Assembly: GCA_963922715.1 (NCBI GenBank)
Contig: CAWUJT010000049.1
Location: 1 to 16,565, forward strand
Source: CAWUJT01 sp963922715
GTDB taxonomy: Bacteria; Pseudomonadota; Alphaproteobacteria; Rhodobacterales; Rhodobacteraceae
Length of the DNA: 16,565 nt
Direction of reading: 5' to 3'
This document shows positions 6,723 through 14,224 of the stretch, one piece after another. Numbering within the stretch: position 1 is the stretch's first letter; every line of letters starts with the position of its first letter. Made by a program: the position numbers and the translations under genes. The notes under the pieces were generated by a model, which saw only the letters and a list, made by a program, of their open reading frames with translations, did not search any database and was not told where the DNA came from.

Positions 6723-7328
6723 TTAGGGCTGCAAGCGCTGTATCGACCACGGGGCGTCTACAGTCGCGCGTTTCCATTGGAAACGGTCGTGCAGCCGAAA
6801 CGCGCCATCCGCCCAAAACTCAATCTCCACAGGTGTGATCCGAAACCCACCCCAAAAGGGGGGGCGTTGTGGAGCGGTTCCATGACGGGCCGTTTGCCGC
6901 GCAACCTCGGCCATTAATGCCTCGCGCGAAGATAAGGGCGCGCTTTGCTTTGAGGCCCAAGCCCCCAGTCGGGATTTTAACGACCGGGTGGCAAAATACG
7001 CATCGGCTTGCGGCCCGTCTTCTCGGTCAACAAGACCGCGTACCCGGATCTGGCGGCGCAGGCTTTTCCAATGCATTACAAAGGCAACTTTGCCCATTGC
7101 ATCAATCTCTTTCGCTTTTTGACTTCCGTAGTTTGTGTAGAACACAAAAGCCTTTGCCTCGATATCTTTCAACAAAACCATCCGTACATTGGGCAGGCCG
7201 GTGTCATCGACACTGGCCAAAGCAATGGCGTTTGGGTCGTTCGGTTCCGTCTGTTCTGCCTCTGCCAGCCAAGACCGGGCCAATTCAAAAGGATCGTCAC
7301 CTGCAAAAATTCCGGATCTGTGCTGCAT
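6723..7328 (-). CDS. pdxH: Pyridoxamine 5'-phosphate oxidase PdxH, 201 aa
   Basis: FMN-dependent enzyme that oxidises pyridoxamine or pyridoxine 5'-phosphate to pyridoxal 5'-phosphate, the last step of vitamin B6 synthesis and salvage. Visible family motifs are NVRMVLLKD (47-55) and YTNYGSQKAKE (64-74) for FMN phosphate contact, RRQIRVRG (91-98), YFATRSLKSRLGAWAS (111-126), and near the end RLHDRF (178-183) with the substrate-binding Arg and His. Length fits the family. I chose ATG 7328 (MQHRSGIF), preceded by GAGG; an in-frame ATG at 7361 adds twelve residues but lacks a ribosome site. The gene is divergent from fabI across 84 bases. Its product supplies the cofactor of the aspartate aminotransferase in this window. 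Confidence 0.96.
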   Translation of the reverse strand: MQHRSGIFAGDDPFELARSWLAEAEQTEPNDPNAIALASVDDTGLPNVRMVLLKDIEAKAFVFYTNYGSQKAKEIDAMGKVAFVMHWKSLRRQIRVRGLVDREDGPQADAYFATRSLKSRLGAWASKQSAPLSSREALMAEVARQTARHGTAPQRPPFWGGFRITPVEIEFWADGAFRLHDRFQWKRATVDAPWSIQRLQP

Positions 7329-7412
7329 ATCGGCCTCGGGTTTGTTGATCTTGCAGCACATAAACTAATGTCATAAAGAACGAAAAACAATTTTTGATGT
7401 GATGGGGGCAAA

Positions 7413-8225
7413 ATGAACGGTGTCATGCACGGCAAACGCGGGCTTGTTATGGGACTTGCCAACGACAAATCCATTGCATGGGGCATATCGCAAGCATGTG
7501 CAGCACAAGGTGCTGAGCTTGCGTTCTCTTATCAGGGTGAGGCGTTGAAAAAGCGGGTTGCGCCATTGGCCGCACAGGTCGGCTCGGATATTGTGATTCC
7601 GTGTGATGTGTCTGATATGGCGTCGGTCGATGATCTGTTTGCGCAGTTGCAGCAGCATTGGGACAGTCTTGATTTTCTGGTTCACGCCATCGGTTTTTCC
7701 GACAAGAACGAATTGCGCGGGCGCTATATTGAGACGAGCCTGGACAATTTTCTGATGACGATGAACATTTCCGTTTATTCGTTTACAGCCGTGGCCCAAC
7801 GCGCGGAAAAGATGATGACCAATGGCGGTGCACTGCTGACGCTGACCTATTATGGCGCGGAAAAGGTTTTGCCGCATTACAATGTTATGGGACTGGCAAA
7901 ATCCGCACTAGAGATCAGCGTGAAGTATTTGGCCGAAGACCTTGGCCGGCAAAACATTCGCGTCAATGCGATTTCCGCTGGGACGATCAAAACCCTGGCG
8001 GCCTCTGGAATTGGGGATTTCCGCTACATCATGAAATGGAATGAATATAATGCGCCTTTACGCCGGACCGTCACGCAAGAGGATGTTGGCAAGTCGGCCA
8101 TGTATCTGCTCTCAGATCTCTCCAGCGGTGTTACGGGGGAAATTCATCATGTCGATGCGGGCTATAATGTCGTTGGAATGAAGGCCCTTGATGCGCCGGA
8201 TATGACCTACAACAAAAAAGGCTAG
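7413..8225 (+). CDS. fabI: Enoyl-[acyl-carrier-protein] reductase (NADH) FabI, 270 aa
   Basis: Reduces trans-2-enoyl-ACP in the last step of each fatty-acid elongation cycle in the cytoplasm. It is a short-chain dehydrogenase with the FabI-type nucleotide loop GLANDKSIAWG (14-24), the CDV cofactor motif (64-66), and HAIGF (91-95). The FabI active site is Tyr146, Tyr156 and Lys163 in HYNVMGLAK, spaced Y-x6-K as in this family. Length is normal. A GGGGGC site precedes the ATG; a second in-frame ATG at 7425 is possible. The gene leads a likely operon with gpt five bases downstream and is divergent from pdxH. A triclosan-type target by family; nothing suggests an altered site. Confidence 0.97.
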   Translation: MNGVMHGKRGLVMGLANDKSIAWGISQACAAQGAELAFSYQGEALKKRVAPLAAQVGSDIVIPCDVSDMASVDDLFAQLQQHWDSLDFLVHAIGFSDKNELRGRYIETSLDNFLMTMNISVYSFTAVAQRAEKMMTNGGALLTLTYYGAEKVLPHYNVMGLAKSALEISVKYLAEDLGRQNIRVNAISAGTIKTLAASGIGDFRYIMKWNEYNAPLRRTVTQEDVGKSAMYLLSDLSSGVTGEIHHVDAGYNVVGMKALDAPDMTYNKKG

Positions 8226-8230
8226 GGGGT

Positions 8231-8734
8231 ATGAGCGCGCGTTTGCCCCATGAAAAAGGGTTTCATATTTCGTGGGATCAGATGCACCGCGATGCGCGTG
8301 CTTTGGCGTGGCGCCTGGACGGGCGCGGCCCGAATGGCGGCGGATGGCGGGCTGTTGTGGCGATTACCCGCGGCGGGCTTGTCCCGGCGATGATTGTGGC
8401 GCGCGAACTGGATATCCGCCTGGTCGATACGGTTTCTGTCAAAAGTTATCATCAGCAAACGCAGGCTGCACCTGTGATTTTATCCCGTCCTGATCCCGAG
8501 ATGGTGCAAGATGGGACGGGTGTTTTGGTGGTTGACGATTTGGTGGACACCGGCAAAACGCTGGAAGTGGTGCGCGAGATCTTACCAAAGGCGCATTTCG
8601 CCACGGTTTATGCCAAGCCAAAGGGCGAAGTGCAGGTGGACACGTTTATCACGGGTGTTAGCCAGGACACATGGATTTTCTTTCCCTGGGACATGGCCCT
8701 GCAATATGTTGAGCCGTATCGCGGTACAGATTAA
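8231..8734 (+). CDS. gpt: Xanthine (xanthine-guanine) phosphoribosyltransferase, 167 aa
   Basis: Purine salvage enzyme that joins xanthine or guanine to PRPP, giving XMP or GMP. The PRPP-binding signature VLVVDDLVDTGKT is at residues 98-110, the early loop AITRGGLVPA is at about 44-53, and the aromatic segment DTWIFFPWD (146-154) is typical of the bacterial XGPRT group rather than Hpt. Length is near that of the E. coli enzyme. The ATG lies five bases after the fabI stop, with AGGGGGT overlapping the fabI stop codon as the ribosome site, so translation is probably coupled. It converges on the minus-strand gene ending at 8743, with only eight bases between. Confidence 0.94.
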   Translation: MSARLPHEKGFHISWDQMHRDARALAWRLDGRGPNGGGWRAVVAITRGGLVPAMIVARELDIRLVDTVSVKSYHQQTQAAPVILSRPDPEMVQDGTGVLVVDDLVDTGKTLEVVREILPKAHFATVYAKPKGEVQVDTFITGVSQDTWIFFPWDMALQYVEPYRGTD

Positions 8735-8742
8735 ACTAAGCC

Positions 8743-9138
8743 CTACTGCCGTTCCGACATTTTACGCACCAAGACGGTGCGCAGATCGTGGATCGCCATC
8801 AGAAGAGCGTTTGTCATTTCCTCCAGCTCCTCATCGCTGGCTTTGGATTGGGCCCATTGTGCGGTCAGGTTGATGTGATCAATCGTTTGATCAACCCGAT
8901 CGCGTTCGCGTGCCTCTAAAACGGGTTTTCGATCTTCGATCCAAGCTTCAATGGCCGCGCGATCTTCATCAGTAAGCTCATAGTTACCTTGGGGTTTGAT
9001 ATTGCCGTTGCGCATATTCACAACGGCGATGGGGTGCATCTCTACCCGGCGGCTGCGGTTTTCGGTATCAATGCGGAACACAAGGGCACCGGTTTCGCGT
9101 ATCCGAAAATAATAATTTGAAAACGGCTTTTTTCCCAT
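8743..9138 (-). CDS. Conserved protein of unknown function, 131 aa
   Basis: I do not know its function. The sequence is soluble, charged and has no signal peptide or membrane segment. The N-terminal half (FRIRETGALVFRID, MHPIAVVNMRNG) looks like short beta strands; the C-terminal half, from about residue 55, is helical and acid/base rich (DEDRAAIEAWIEDRK, then a helix to the end). I recall similar proteins only from Rhodobacterales. Its ATG shares one base with the stop codon of the upstream aminotransferase gene (TGATG), so the two are almost surely cotranscribed and translationally coupled. That link is the only hint of role. Confidence 0.85.
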   Translation of the reverse strand: MGKKPFSNYYFRIRETGALVFRIDTENRSRRVEMHPIAVVNMRNGNIKPQGNYELTDEDRAAIEAWIEDRKPVLEARERDRVDQTIDHINLTAQWAQSKASDEELEEMTNALLMAIHDLRTVLVRKMSERQ

Positions 9139-10340
9139 CAGCTTAGGCTTTCTGTAAATCGACGAATCCGCAACATCGCCTCTGTGAGTGCTGCATCTGA
9201 TGTGGCATAGCTGACACGGAAATGATCCGAAAGCCCAAAGGCTGCACCAAAGACAACGGCAACCCCTGTCTCTTCAAGCAGAGCAATGGCAAAGCGCTCA
9301 CAGGTATCAATCAGGGTGCCATTTGATGTTTTTCGACCGATAAGACCAGATATGGACGGGAACACATAAAAGGCCCCGTCTGGAACAGGGCAAACAATGC
9401 CAGGGCAAGCGTTCAAACCTGTAACCACCAAATCCCGCCTGCGTTTGAAGCTTTTGTTGTGCTCTGCGATGAAATCATGCGGGCCTGTCAAGGCCGCCAA
9501 CGCTGCCCATTGGGAAATCGAACAGGGATTAGAGGTCGATTGCGATTGAATTTTGCGCATCGCGCTGATCAGAGGTTCTGGCCCTGCCGCATAGCCGATC
9601 CGCCACCCGGTCATGGCATAGGCTTTGGAGACGCCGTTTGTGGTCAGCGTGCGGTCATACAGCGCGGGCTCGACTTCTGCCGGGGTGCAAAAGGTAAAAT
9701 CGTCATAGATGAGATGCTCATACATATCGTCTGACATCACCCAAACGTGGGGATGACGCATTAAAACTTCTGTCAAGGCTTTCAACTCTGCCCATGTATA
9801 TCCCGCCCCGGTTGGATTTGAAGGGGAGTTGAAGATCAGCCACTTCGTGTGCGGAGTGATCGCAGCCTCTAACGCCTCTGGCGTCATCTTGAAGTTGGAT
9901 TCGATCCCACAGGGCAGGGGGACAGGTGTTCCACCCGCCAACAATACCATATCAGGATAGCTCACCCAGTAAGGGGCGGGAATGATCACTTCATCGCCTG
10001 GGTTCAAAGTGGCCAACAACGCATTATAGAGAACTTGTTTGCCGCCCGAGGCCACACTGATTTGCTGAGGCATGTATTCCAAAGTGTTGTCACGTTTGAA
10101 TTTTTCGCAAATCGCCGCTTTCAATTCAGGAATGCCATCGACGGCGGTGTATTTTGTCTGCCCCGCCTCAATCGCGGCAATCGCGGCGGCTTTGATGTGG
10201 CTTGGCGTGTCGAAATCAGGTTCACCCGCGCCAAGGCCGATCACATCTGCGCCGGTCCGTTTCATCTCTGCCGCTTTGTTGGATACGGCAATGGTGGGCG
10301 ATGATTTTACACGGGACAATGTCTGGGACAGAAATGACAT
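9138..10340 (-). CDS. aatA: Class I PLP-dependent aspartate aminotransferase, 400 aa
   Basis: Transfers the amino group between aspartate and 2-oxoglutarate (aspartate/glutamate metabolism), in the cytoplasm with pyridoxal phosphate. It belongs to the Ib-type family found in alphaproteobacteria, where several members also act on prephenate. Visible motifs are LGAGEPDFDTP (36-46), YTAVDGIPELKAAI (64-77), the NSPSNPTGA block (171-179), SDDMYEHLIYDDF (203-215), and SKAYAMTGWRIGY (238-250) with the PLP-binding Lys239. Length is usual. AAGGA lies about ten bases before the ATG. It overlaps the small gene downstream by one base. The exact substrate range cannot be read from sequence. Confidence 0.95.
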   Translation of the reverse strand: MSFLSQTLSRVKSSPTIAVSNKAAEMKRTGADVIGLGAGEPDFDTPSHIKAAAIAAIEAGQTKYTAVDGIPELKAAICEKFKRDNTLEYMPQQISVASGGKQVLYNALLATLNPGDEVIIPAPYWVSYPDMVLLAGGTPVPLPCGIESNFKMTPEALEAAITPHTKWLIFNSPSNPTGAGYTWAELKALTEVLMRHPHVWVMSDDMYEHLIYDDFTFCTPAEVEPALYDRTLTTNGVSKAYAMTGWRIGYAAGPEPLISAMRKIQSQSTSNPCSISQWAALAALTGPHDFIAEHNKSFKRRRDLVVTGLNACPGIVCPVPDGAFYVFPSISGLIGRKTSNGTLIDTCERFAIALLEETGVAVVFGAAFGLSDHFRVSYATSDAALTEAMLRIRRFTESLS

Positions 10341-10390
10341 GGCACAATGATCCTTAAAGACTTTTTTCGAGTGTAGAAAACTTGCCAGGC

Positions 10391-10401
10391 GTGTTCAACA
10401 C
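10391..10401. repeat. Short inverted repeat GTGTT-C-AACAC
   Basis: An exact 5+1+5 palindrome in the 200-base gap between the divergent aminotransferase and XRE-regulator genes. An imperfect 8-base direct repeat (CAGTGGGG then CAGTGGGA, 10409-10424) lies just after it. Either could be an operator for the adjacent regulator; nothing in the sequence proves it, and arms this short can arise by chance. Confidence 0.25.
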
Positions 10402-10540
10402 TTTGTCACAGTGGGGCAGTGGGACAGATCAGCATAGACCGTTCATAGGCGGCTCATTTTTACCGACAATGTTCGCTTTTTGAATAGTTTGTGTTGTATG
10501 GGCTGTTTACAGTCACGGACTATGGACAAAGGGTAGGTTT

Positions 10541-10957
10541 ATGTCTGACGACAGCGGCACAGACGGGTATCACGAAGGCTGGTACTCCGAAGACAGTGCA
10601 ACATTTGGGGACCGGCTTGCCGGGGCGCGCGAAGCGGCGGGGCTCGGACAGGCCGATCTCGCGCGCCGTGTAGGCATTCAGGTCAAAACTCTTCGGAACT
10701 GGGAAAATGATCTCAGTGAGCCGCGGGCCAACCGTTTGCAGATGATGGCAGGGCTATTGAACGTCTCCATCACCTGGTTGCTCACAGGTCAGGGGGAGGG
10801 ACTTGATGCGCCCCCTCAGGATAAGAATTCCTCGGTTGAGGTGAACCGTATTTTGCTTGAGTTGCGTCAATTACGAACAGATATGAAGAATATTTCAGAT
10901 CGTGCCAGTCACCTGGAAAAGCAGCTGCGCAGTCTTCTGAGTGAAAAGATTCTGTGA
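10541..10957 (+). CDS. XRE-family helix-turn-helix regulator, 138 aa
   Basis: A cytoplasmic DNA-binding protein. After an acidic N-terminal tail of about 20 residues, residues 22-82 form a Cro/CI-type helix-turn-helix: FGDRLAGAREAAGLGQADLARRVG, then the recognition segment VKTLRNWENDLSEPRANRL, then LLNVSITWLLTGQGEG. The C-terminal third (about 95-138) is a predicted amphipathic helix or coiled coil, likely for dimerisation; there is no ligand or peptidase domain. AGGGTAGG precedes the ATG. Its stop overlaps the GTG start of sdhE by four bases (GTGA). Its targets are unknown; autoregulation of this operon is plausible. Confidence 0.92.
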   Translation: MSDDSGTDGYHEGWYSEDSATFGDRLAGAREAAGLGQADLARRVGIQVKTLRNWENDLSEPRANRLQMMAGLLNVSITWLLTGQGEGLDAPPQDKNSSVEVNRILLELRQLRTDMKNISDRASHLEKQLRSLLSEKIL

Positions 10958-11235
10958 CATATGACGCGGACCATCTGTCGCTTCGGCGTAAAAAAATCAA
11001 GCTACGCGCCTGGCGTCGTGGGTTGAAGGAGGTCGATCTCCTTTTGGGACATTATGCAGACGTCTCTATCGCAGATATGAATAAGGAAGACCTGGATCTT
11101 TTTGAAGCGGTTTTGAATGAGACAGATCAGGATATCTGGGCTTGGATCACAAAACAAACCTCAACACCTGACCGTTACACAGCATTTTTTGCGGATGCAG
11201 TAGCAGCCCTGAATGAAAAAACACAGAATTCATAA
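10954..11235 (+). CDS. sdhE: Succinate dehydrogenase flavinylation factor SdhE (DUF339), 93 aa
   Basis: A small cytoplasmic protein that promotes covalent FAD attachment to the SdhA subunit of succinate dehydrogenase. The family's signature RGxxE is present as RRGLKEVD (Arg22, Gly23, Glu26), followed by LLLGHYAD and the helical block DLFEAVLNETDQDIWAWITKQ. Length is typical. The start is GTG at 10954, overlapping the stop of the XRE gene as GTGA; the nearby ATG at 10961 is in another frame. The overlap implies translational coupling to a transcription factor, an unusual partner for this gene. No sdh genes are in the window. Confidence 0.92.
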   Translation: MTYDADHLSLRRKKIKLRAWRRGLKEVDLLLGHYADVSIADMNKEDLDLFEAVLNETDQDIWAWITKQTSTPDRYTAFFADAVAALNEKTQNS

Positions 11236-11347
11236 AATACGAAACAACTTATCTCACAATTTCTATCGGTTTTTAACCCAGCCTTGAGTTTTTGGCATCT
11301 ATCTCCGTGCGCATTAAGCGAGCAGCCATAATTTAACGGAGATGGAC

Positions 11348-11848
11348 ATGAGTAAACTAGAGGCCATTGCAGTCCCACCTGAAACCCAGGCCTTTATATC
11401 GGGATATTTGGAATGTTTATCACTTGTCGAGCGGTTGCACCGGCTTCTTTTGGATGTCATCAAAGATGAATTTGAGCGGCTATCGGTTCTAGAAATCAAT
11501 GCGGTGCAGGGGCTGTTGTTGTTTAATATCTCAGACAATGAGGTCACTGCGGGTGAATTAAAAAGTCGCGGCTACTATCAGGGCTCCAATGTATCGTACA
11601 ACCTCAAAAAATTGGTCGATATGGGTTATATGCATCACGAGCGTTGTCAAATTGATCGCCGCTCTGTCCGTGTCAAACTGACCGCCAAAGGAAGCTATAT
11701 TCGTGATGTCATCAACACGCTTTTTGAGCGTCACGCCACCGGCATTCAATCAGATATTGGGATCAATCTCGACAAGATGCTCGATATTACCATGACGCTA
11801 AAACGCATTGAACGCTATTGGTCTGATCATATTCGATATATTTACTAA
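11348..11848 (+). CDS. MarR-type winged-helix regulator, LdtR-like, 166 aa
   Basis: A dimeric transcription regulator by family. The winged-helix core includes EINAVQGLLLFNI, TAGELKSRGYYQGSNVSYNLKKLVDMGYM as the recognition region, and CQIDRRSVRVKLTAKG as the wing. A C-terminal helix (RDVINTLFERHATGI and TLKRIERYWSDHIRY) would complete dimerisation. The SNVSYNLKKL and DRRSVR blocks resemble LdtR, the alphaproteobacterial MarR-family regulator tied to L,D-transpeptidase and osmotic stress genes; that closer assignment is from memory. I chose ATG 11348 because GGAG ends six bases before it; the ATG at 11342 abuts that site. It appears monocistronic, between sdhE and tig. Confidence 0.9.
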   Translation: MSKLEAIAVPPETQAFISGYLECLSLVERLHRLLLDVIKDEFERLSVLEINAVQGLLLFNISDNEVTAGELKSRGYYQGSNVSYNLKKLVDMGYMHHERCQIDRRSVRVKLTAKGSYIRDVINTLFERHATGIQSDIGINLDKMLDITMTLKRIERYWSDHIRYIY

Positions 11849-12003
11849 GCCTTCTTTCTTCTCAGAACACCTCTTGCACCTCTCATCTACCCTGCATAGA
11901 AGATGCGCGGATAGTTAACATGCCAACGAGGTATTTGGCTTTCACTTACAATCGGTGCAAGCTTTCTACTGACTGAGGCGTCTCAAAGGGCGAAAGGGCT
12001 GAC

Positions 12004-13329
12004 ATGGACGTGAAGGAAACCCTCAAGGATGGTTTGAAACGGGGGTATGTGATCACACTGACCGCCCAAGAGCTTGATGATAAAGTTACCCAAAAACTTA
12101 TGGACGCGCGCCCAGAGATTGAAATAAAAGGCTTTCGGAAAGGCAAAGTGCCGATGCCTGTTCTGAAAAAACAGTTTGGCGCGCGGCTGCTTGGCGAAGC
12201 CATGCAAGAGACAATTGATGGCACCATCGCACAACATTTTGAAGACAAAGGGGAGCGTCCGGCGGCACAACCCGATGTAAAAATGACCAACGAGAATTGG
12301 AAAGAGGGCGATGATATTGAAGTCAGTCTTTCGTATGAAGCGTTGCCAGATATCCCAGAGGTTGATTTTAATGCAATAAAGCTCGAAAAATTCGTGGTAA
12401 ACCCCTCCGAGACAGAAGTCACCGAGGCCCTTGAGCGCTTGGCGGAAACCGCGAAAAATTTTGAGCTTAAAGAGGACGCGGCGGAAACAGGGGATCAGGT
12501 TGTTTTTGACTTTGTCGGACGCATCGATGGTGCAGAATTCGATGGCGGTGCTGCGGAAGATTTCCCTCTCGTGCTTGGATCAAACCAATTTATCCCGGGT
12601 TTCGAAGATCAGTTGGTGGGCGTGATGGCGGGGGACGATAAAGACATTACAGTCACTTTCCCAGACGATTATAATGCGGAAAATCTTGCTGGGAAAGAAG
12701 CCGTTTTTTCATGCAAAATCAAAGAGGTGAAAGGCTCTATTCAAGCCCCCATAGACGATGCACTCGCCGAAAAATTCGGAGCAGAAAACCTTGAAAAACT
12801 CAAAGCGCAAATCACCGAACGCTTGAGCACGGAATATGCCACGGCGGCCCGTCAGGTGTTGAAAAGAGGGGCTCTGGATCAATTGGATGAAATGGTTAAT
12901 TTTGACTTACCGACCTCTTTGGTTGAGGCCGAGGCAAAACAGATTGCCCATCAGCTCTGGCATGAAGAGAATCCTGATGTCAAAGGACATGACCATCCAG
13001 AAATCACCCCAACGCAGGAGCATATCAACCTGGCAACGCGCCGCGTGCGTTTGGGACTCTTGATCGCCGATGTAGGGCAAAAAAAGGCAATCACCGTCTC
13101 GGATGCGGAAATGACACAGGCCATTATGAGCCAGGCGCGCCAATATCCTGGACAAGAAAAGCAATTCTTTGACTTTGTTAAAAATAACGACAGTGCAAAG
13201 CAGCAAATCAATGCTCCGCTTTTTGAAGACAAGGTGATCGACTATATCCTAGAGCTTGCCGATGTCGCGGAAAAAGACGTGACCAAAGACGAATTGGAAC
13301 AGGCGATAGAAGCCCTTGATGACGACTAA
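12004..13329 (+). CDS. tig: Trigger factor (ribosome-associated chaperone), 441 aa
   Basis: Binds the ribosome exit tunnel and shields emerging polypeptides, with peptidyl-prolyl isomerase activity. The ribosome-docking signature GFRKGKVP is at residues 43-50 in the N-terminal domain. The FKBP-type isomerase domain follows (about 160-245) with GDQVVFDFVGRIDG, the LGSNQFIPGFEDQLVG block and DDYNAENLAGKEAVF. The remainder is the helical substrate-cradle domain. An acidic tail (ALDDD) closes the protein. Length matches the family. AAAGGG precedes the ATG. A 155-base gap lies upstream with TACAAT (11949-11954) as a possible -10 but no good -35; no terminator hairpin follows the stop. Confidence 0.97.
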   Translation: MDVKETLKDGLKRGYVITLTAQELDDKVTQKLMDARPEIEIKGFRKGKVPMPVLKKQFGARLLGEAMQETIDGTIAQHFEDKGERPAAQPDVKMTNENWKEGDDIEVSLSYEALPDIPEVDFNAIKLEKFVVNPSETEVTEALERLAETAKNFELKEDAAETGDQVVFDFVGRIDGAEFDGGAAEDFPLVLGSNQFIPGFEDQLVGVMAGDDKDITVTFPDDYNAENLAGKEAVFSCKIKEVKGSIQAPIDDALAEKFGAENLEKLKAQITERLSTEYATAARQVLKRGALDQLDEMVNFDLPTSLVEAEAKQIAHQLWHEENPDVKGHDHPEITPTQEHINLATRRVRLGLLIADVGQKKAITVSDAEMTQAIMSQARQYPGQEKQFFDFVKNNDSAKQQINAPLFEDKVIDYILELADVAEKDVTKDELEQAIEALDDD

Positions 13330-13435
13330 GGCTTTGTGAACCCAAAATATTTTATTTTTGACATAGGAAATACTCTTGGCAGGATACGCGTCAAAGCTTA
13401 AATAATTAACATGGGAAATTTGATCTATGTAAAAC

Positions 13436-14203
13436 ATGCCTGAGATGTTCGACCTCCTGACAACGCCAGGTATGGTGCCGTTTTCTGTTAGCTTTGCCCT
13501 CATTATCGGACTGCTTTGTTTAGAGATCATTGCCCTTCTGCTGGGGGGCTCTTTACTGGCCGGCGAGAGTGATATGGATATTGAGGCCCCAGAGCTCGAT
13601 ATGTCTTTAGAGGCAGAGCTTGATGGTTTTGATGTAGACGGCATGGACTTAGACAGCGCTGATTTTGCCGACTTCGACACCACAGAAATAAACATCTCTG
13701 AATCTGTAAACCCCATCGCGCTCAGTGCAGCGCTGTCTTTCATGGGACTTGGCCAAGCCCCTTTTATGATCTGGCTTGCGGCCTTTCTACTGAGTTTTGG
13801 TCTCAGCGGGTATGTGATACAGCTTGTAGCACAAGAGATGCTTGGACAGATGCTTCCCGCTGTGGTTGCCTCGCTCCCGGCAGTTTTCCTGGGCGGGATG
13901 TTTACCAAACGTTTTACGCGGTTTTTTGCCCGTCTTTTGCCATCGGTGAGCACAAGCGCTGTGTCGGAACGCCACATGGGCCGGCGGATTGGGATTATCA
14001 CGCAAGGCACGGCAGAACGGGGGCGTCCTGCCGAGGTCAAACTCACAGATCGTGTGGGAAACACGCAATACCTGCGTGCAGAACCCCTTAAGGATGATAT
14101 AAAATTAGAACAGGGGACAAAAGTTTTGATTTTGCGCCAACGCAGCCAAACACCCGAAACAGTCACATATCGCCTTGTTGGCCTTGGACCAAGCGAAGCC
14201 TAA
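13436..14203 (+). CDS. YqiJ-like inner-membrane OB-fold protein, 255 aa
   Basis: A membrane protein of the NfeD-related YqiJ family, which pairs with YqiK-type flotillins. It has a membrane helix at about 13-38, a long acidic stretch at about 44-87 (Asp/Glu-rich, nearly free of Lys and Arg), further hydrophobic segments at about 110-132 and 139-157, and a soluble C-terminal OB-fold-like domain from about 180 (MGRRIGIITQGTAERG, LRAEPLKDD, GTKVLILRQR). The neighbour is a flotillin starting 21 bases downstream, as expected for this pair. No clear ribosome site marks the start; ATG 13445 (MFDLL) is an equal candidate. A perfect TTGACA at 13358-13363 lies upstream, but no matching -10 at the usual distance. 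The molecular role is not established. Confidence 0.85.
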   Translation: MPEMFDLLTTPGMVPFSVSFALIIGLLCLEIIALLLGGSLLAGESDMDIEAPELDMSLEAELDGFDVDGMDLDSADFADFDTTEINISESVNPIALSAALSFMGLGQAPFMIWLAAFLLSFGLSGYVIQLVAQEMLGQMLPAVVASLPAVFLGGMFTKRFTRFFARLLPSVSTSAVSERHMGRRIGIITQGTAERGRPAEVKLTDRVGNTQYLRAEPLKDDIKLEQGTKVLILRQRSQTPETVTYRLVGLGPSEA

Positions 14204-14224
14204 CAACTTATAAGGAAACGACCA

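Noticed and set aside
7425..7427. Alternative ATG start of fabI
   Set aside because: The upstream ATG at 7413 has the GGGGGC ribosome site and places Tyr146, Tyr156 and Lys163 at the family's usual numbers.
13358..13386. Perfect TTGACA before the YqiJ-like gene as a sigma-70 promoter
   Set aside because: At 16-18 bases downstream there is no acceptable -10; the best AT-rich hexamer needs another -35 with a 19-base spacer.
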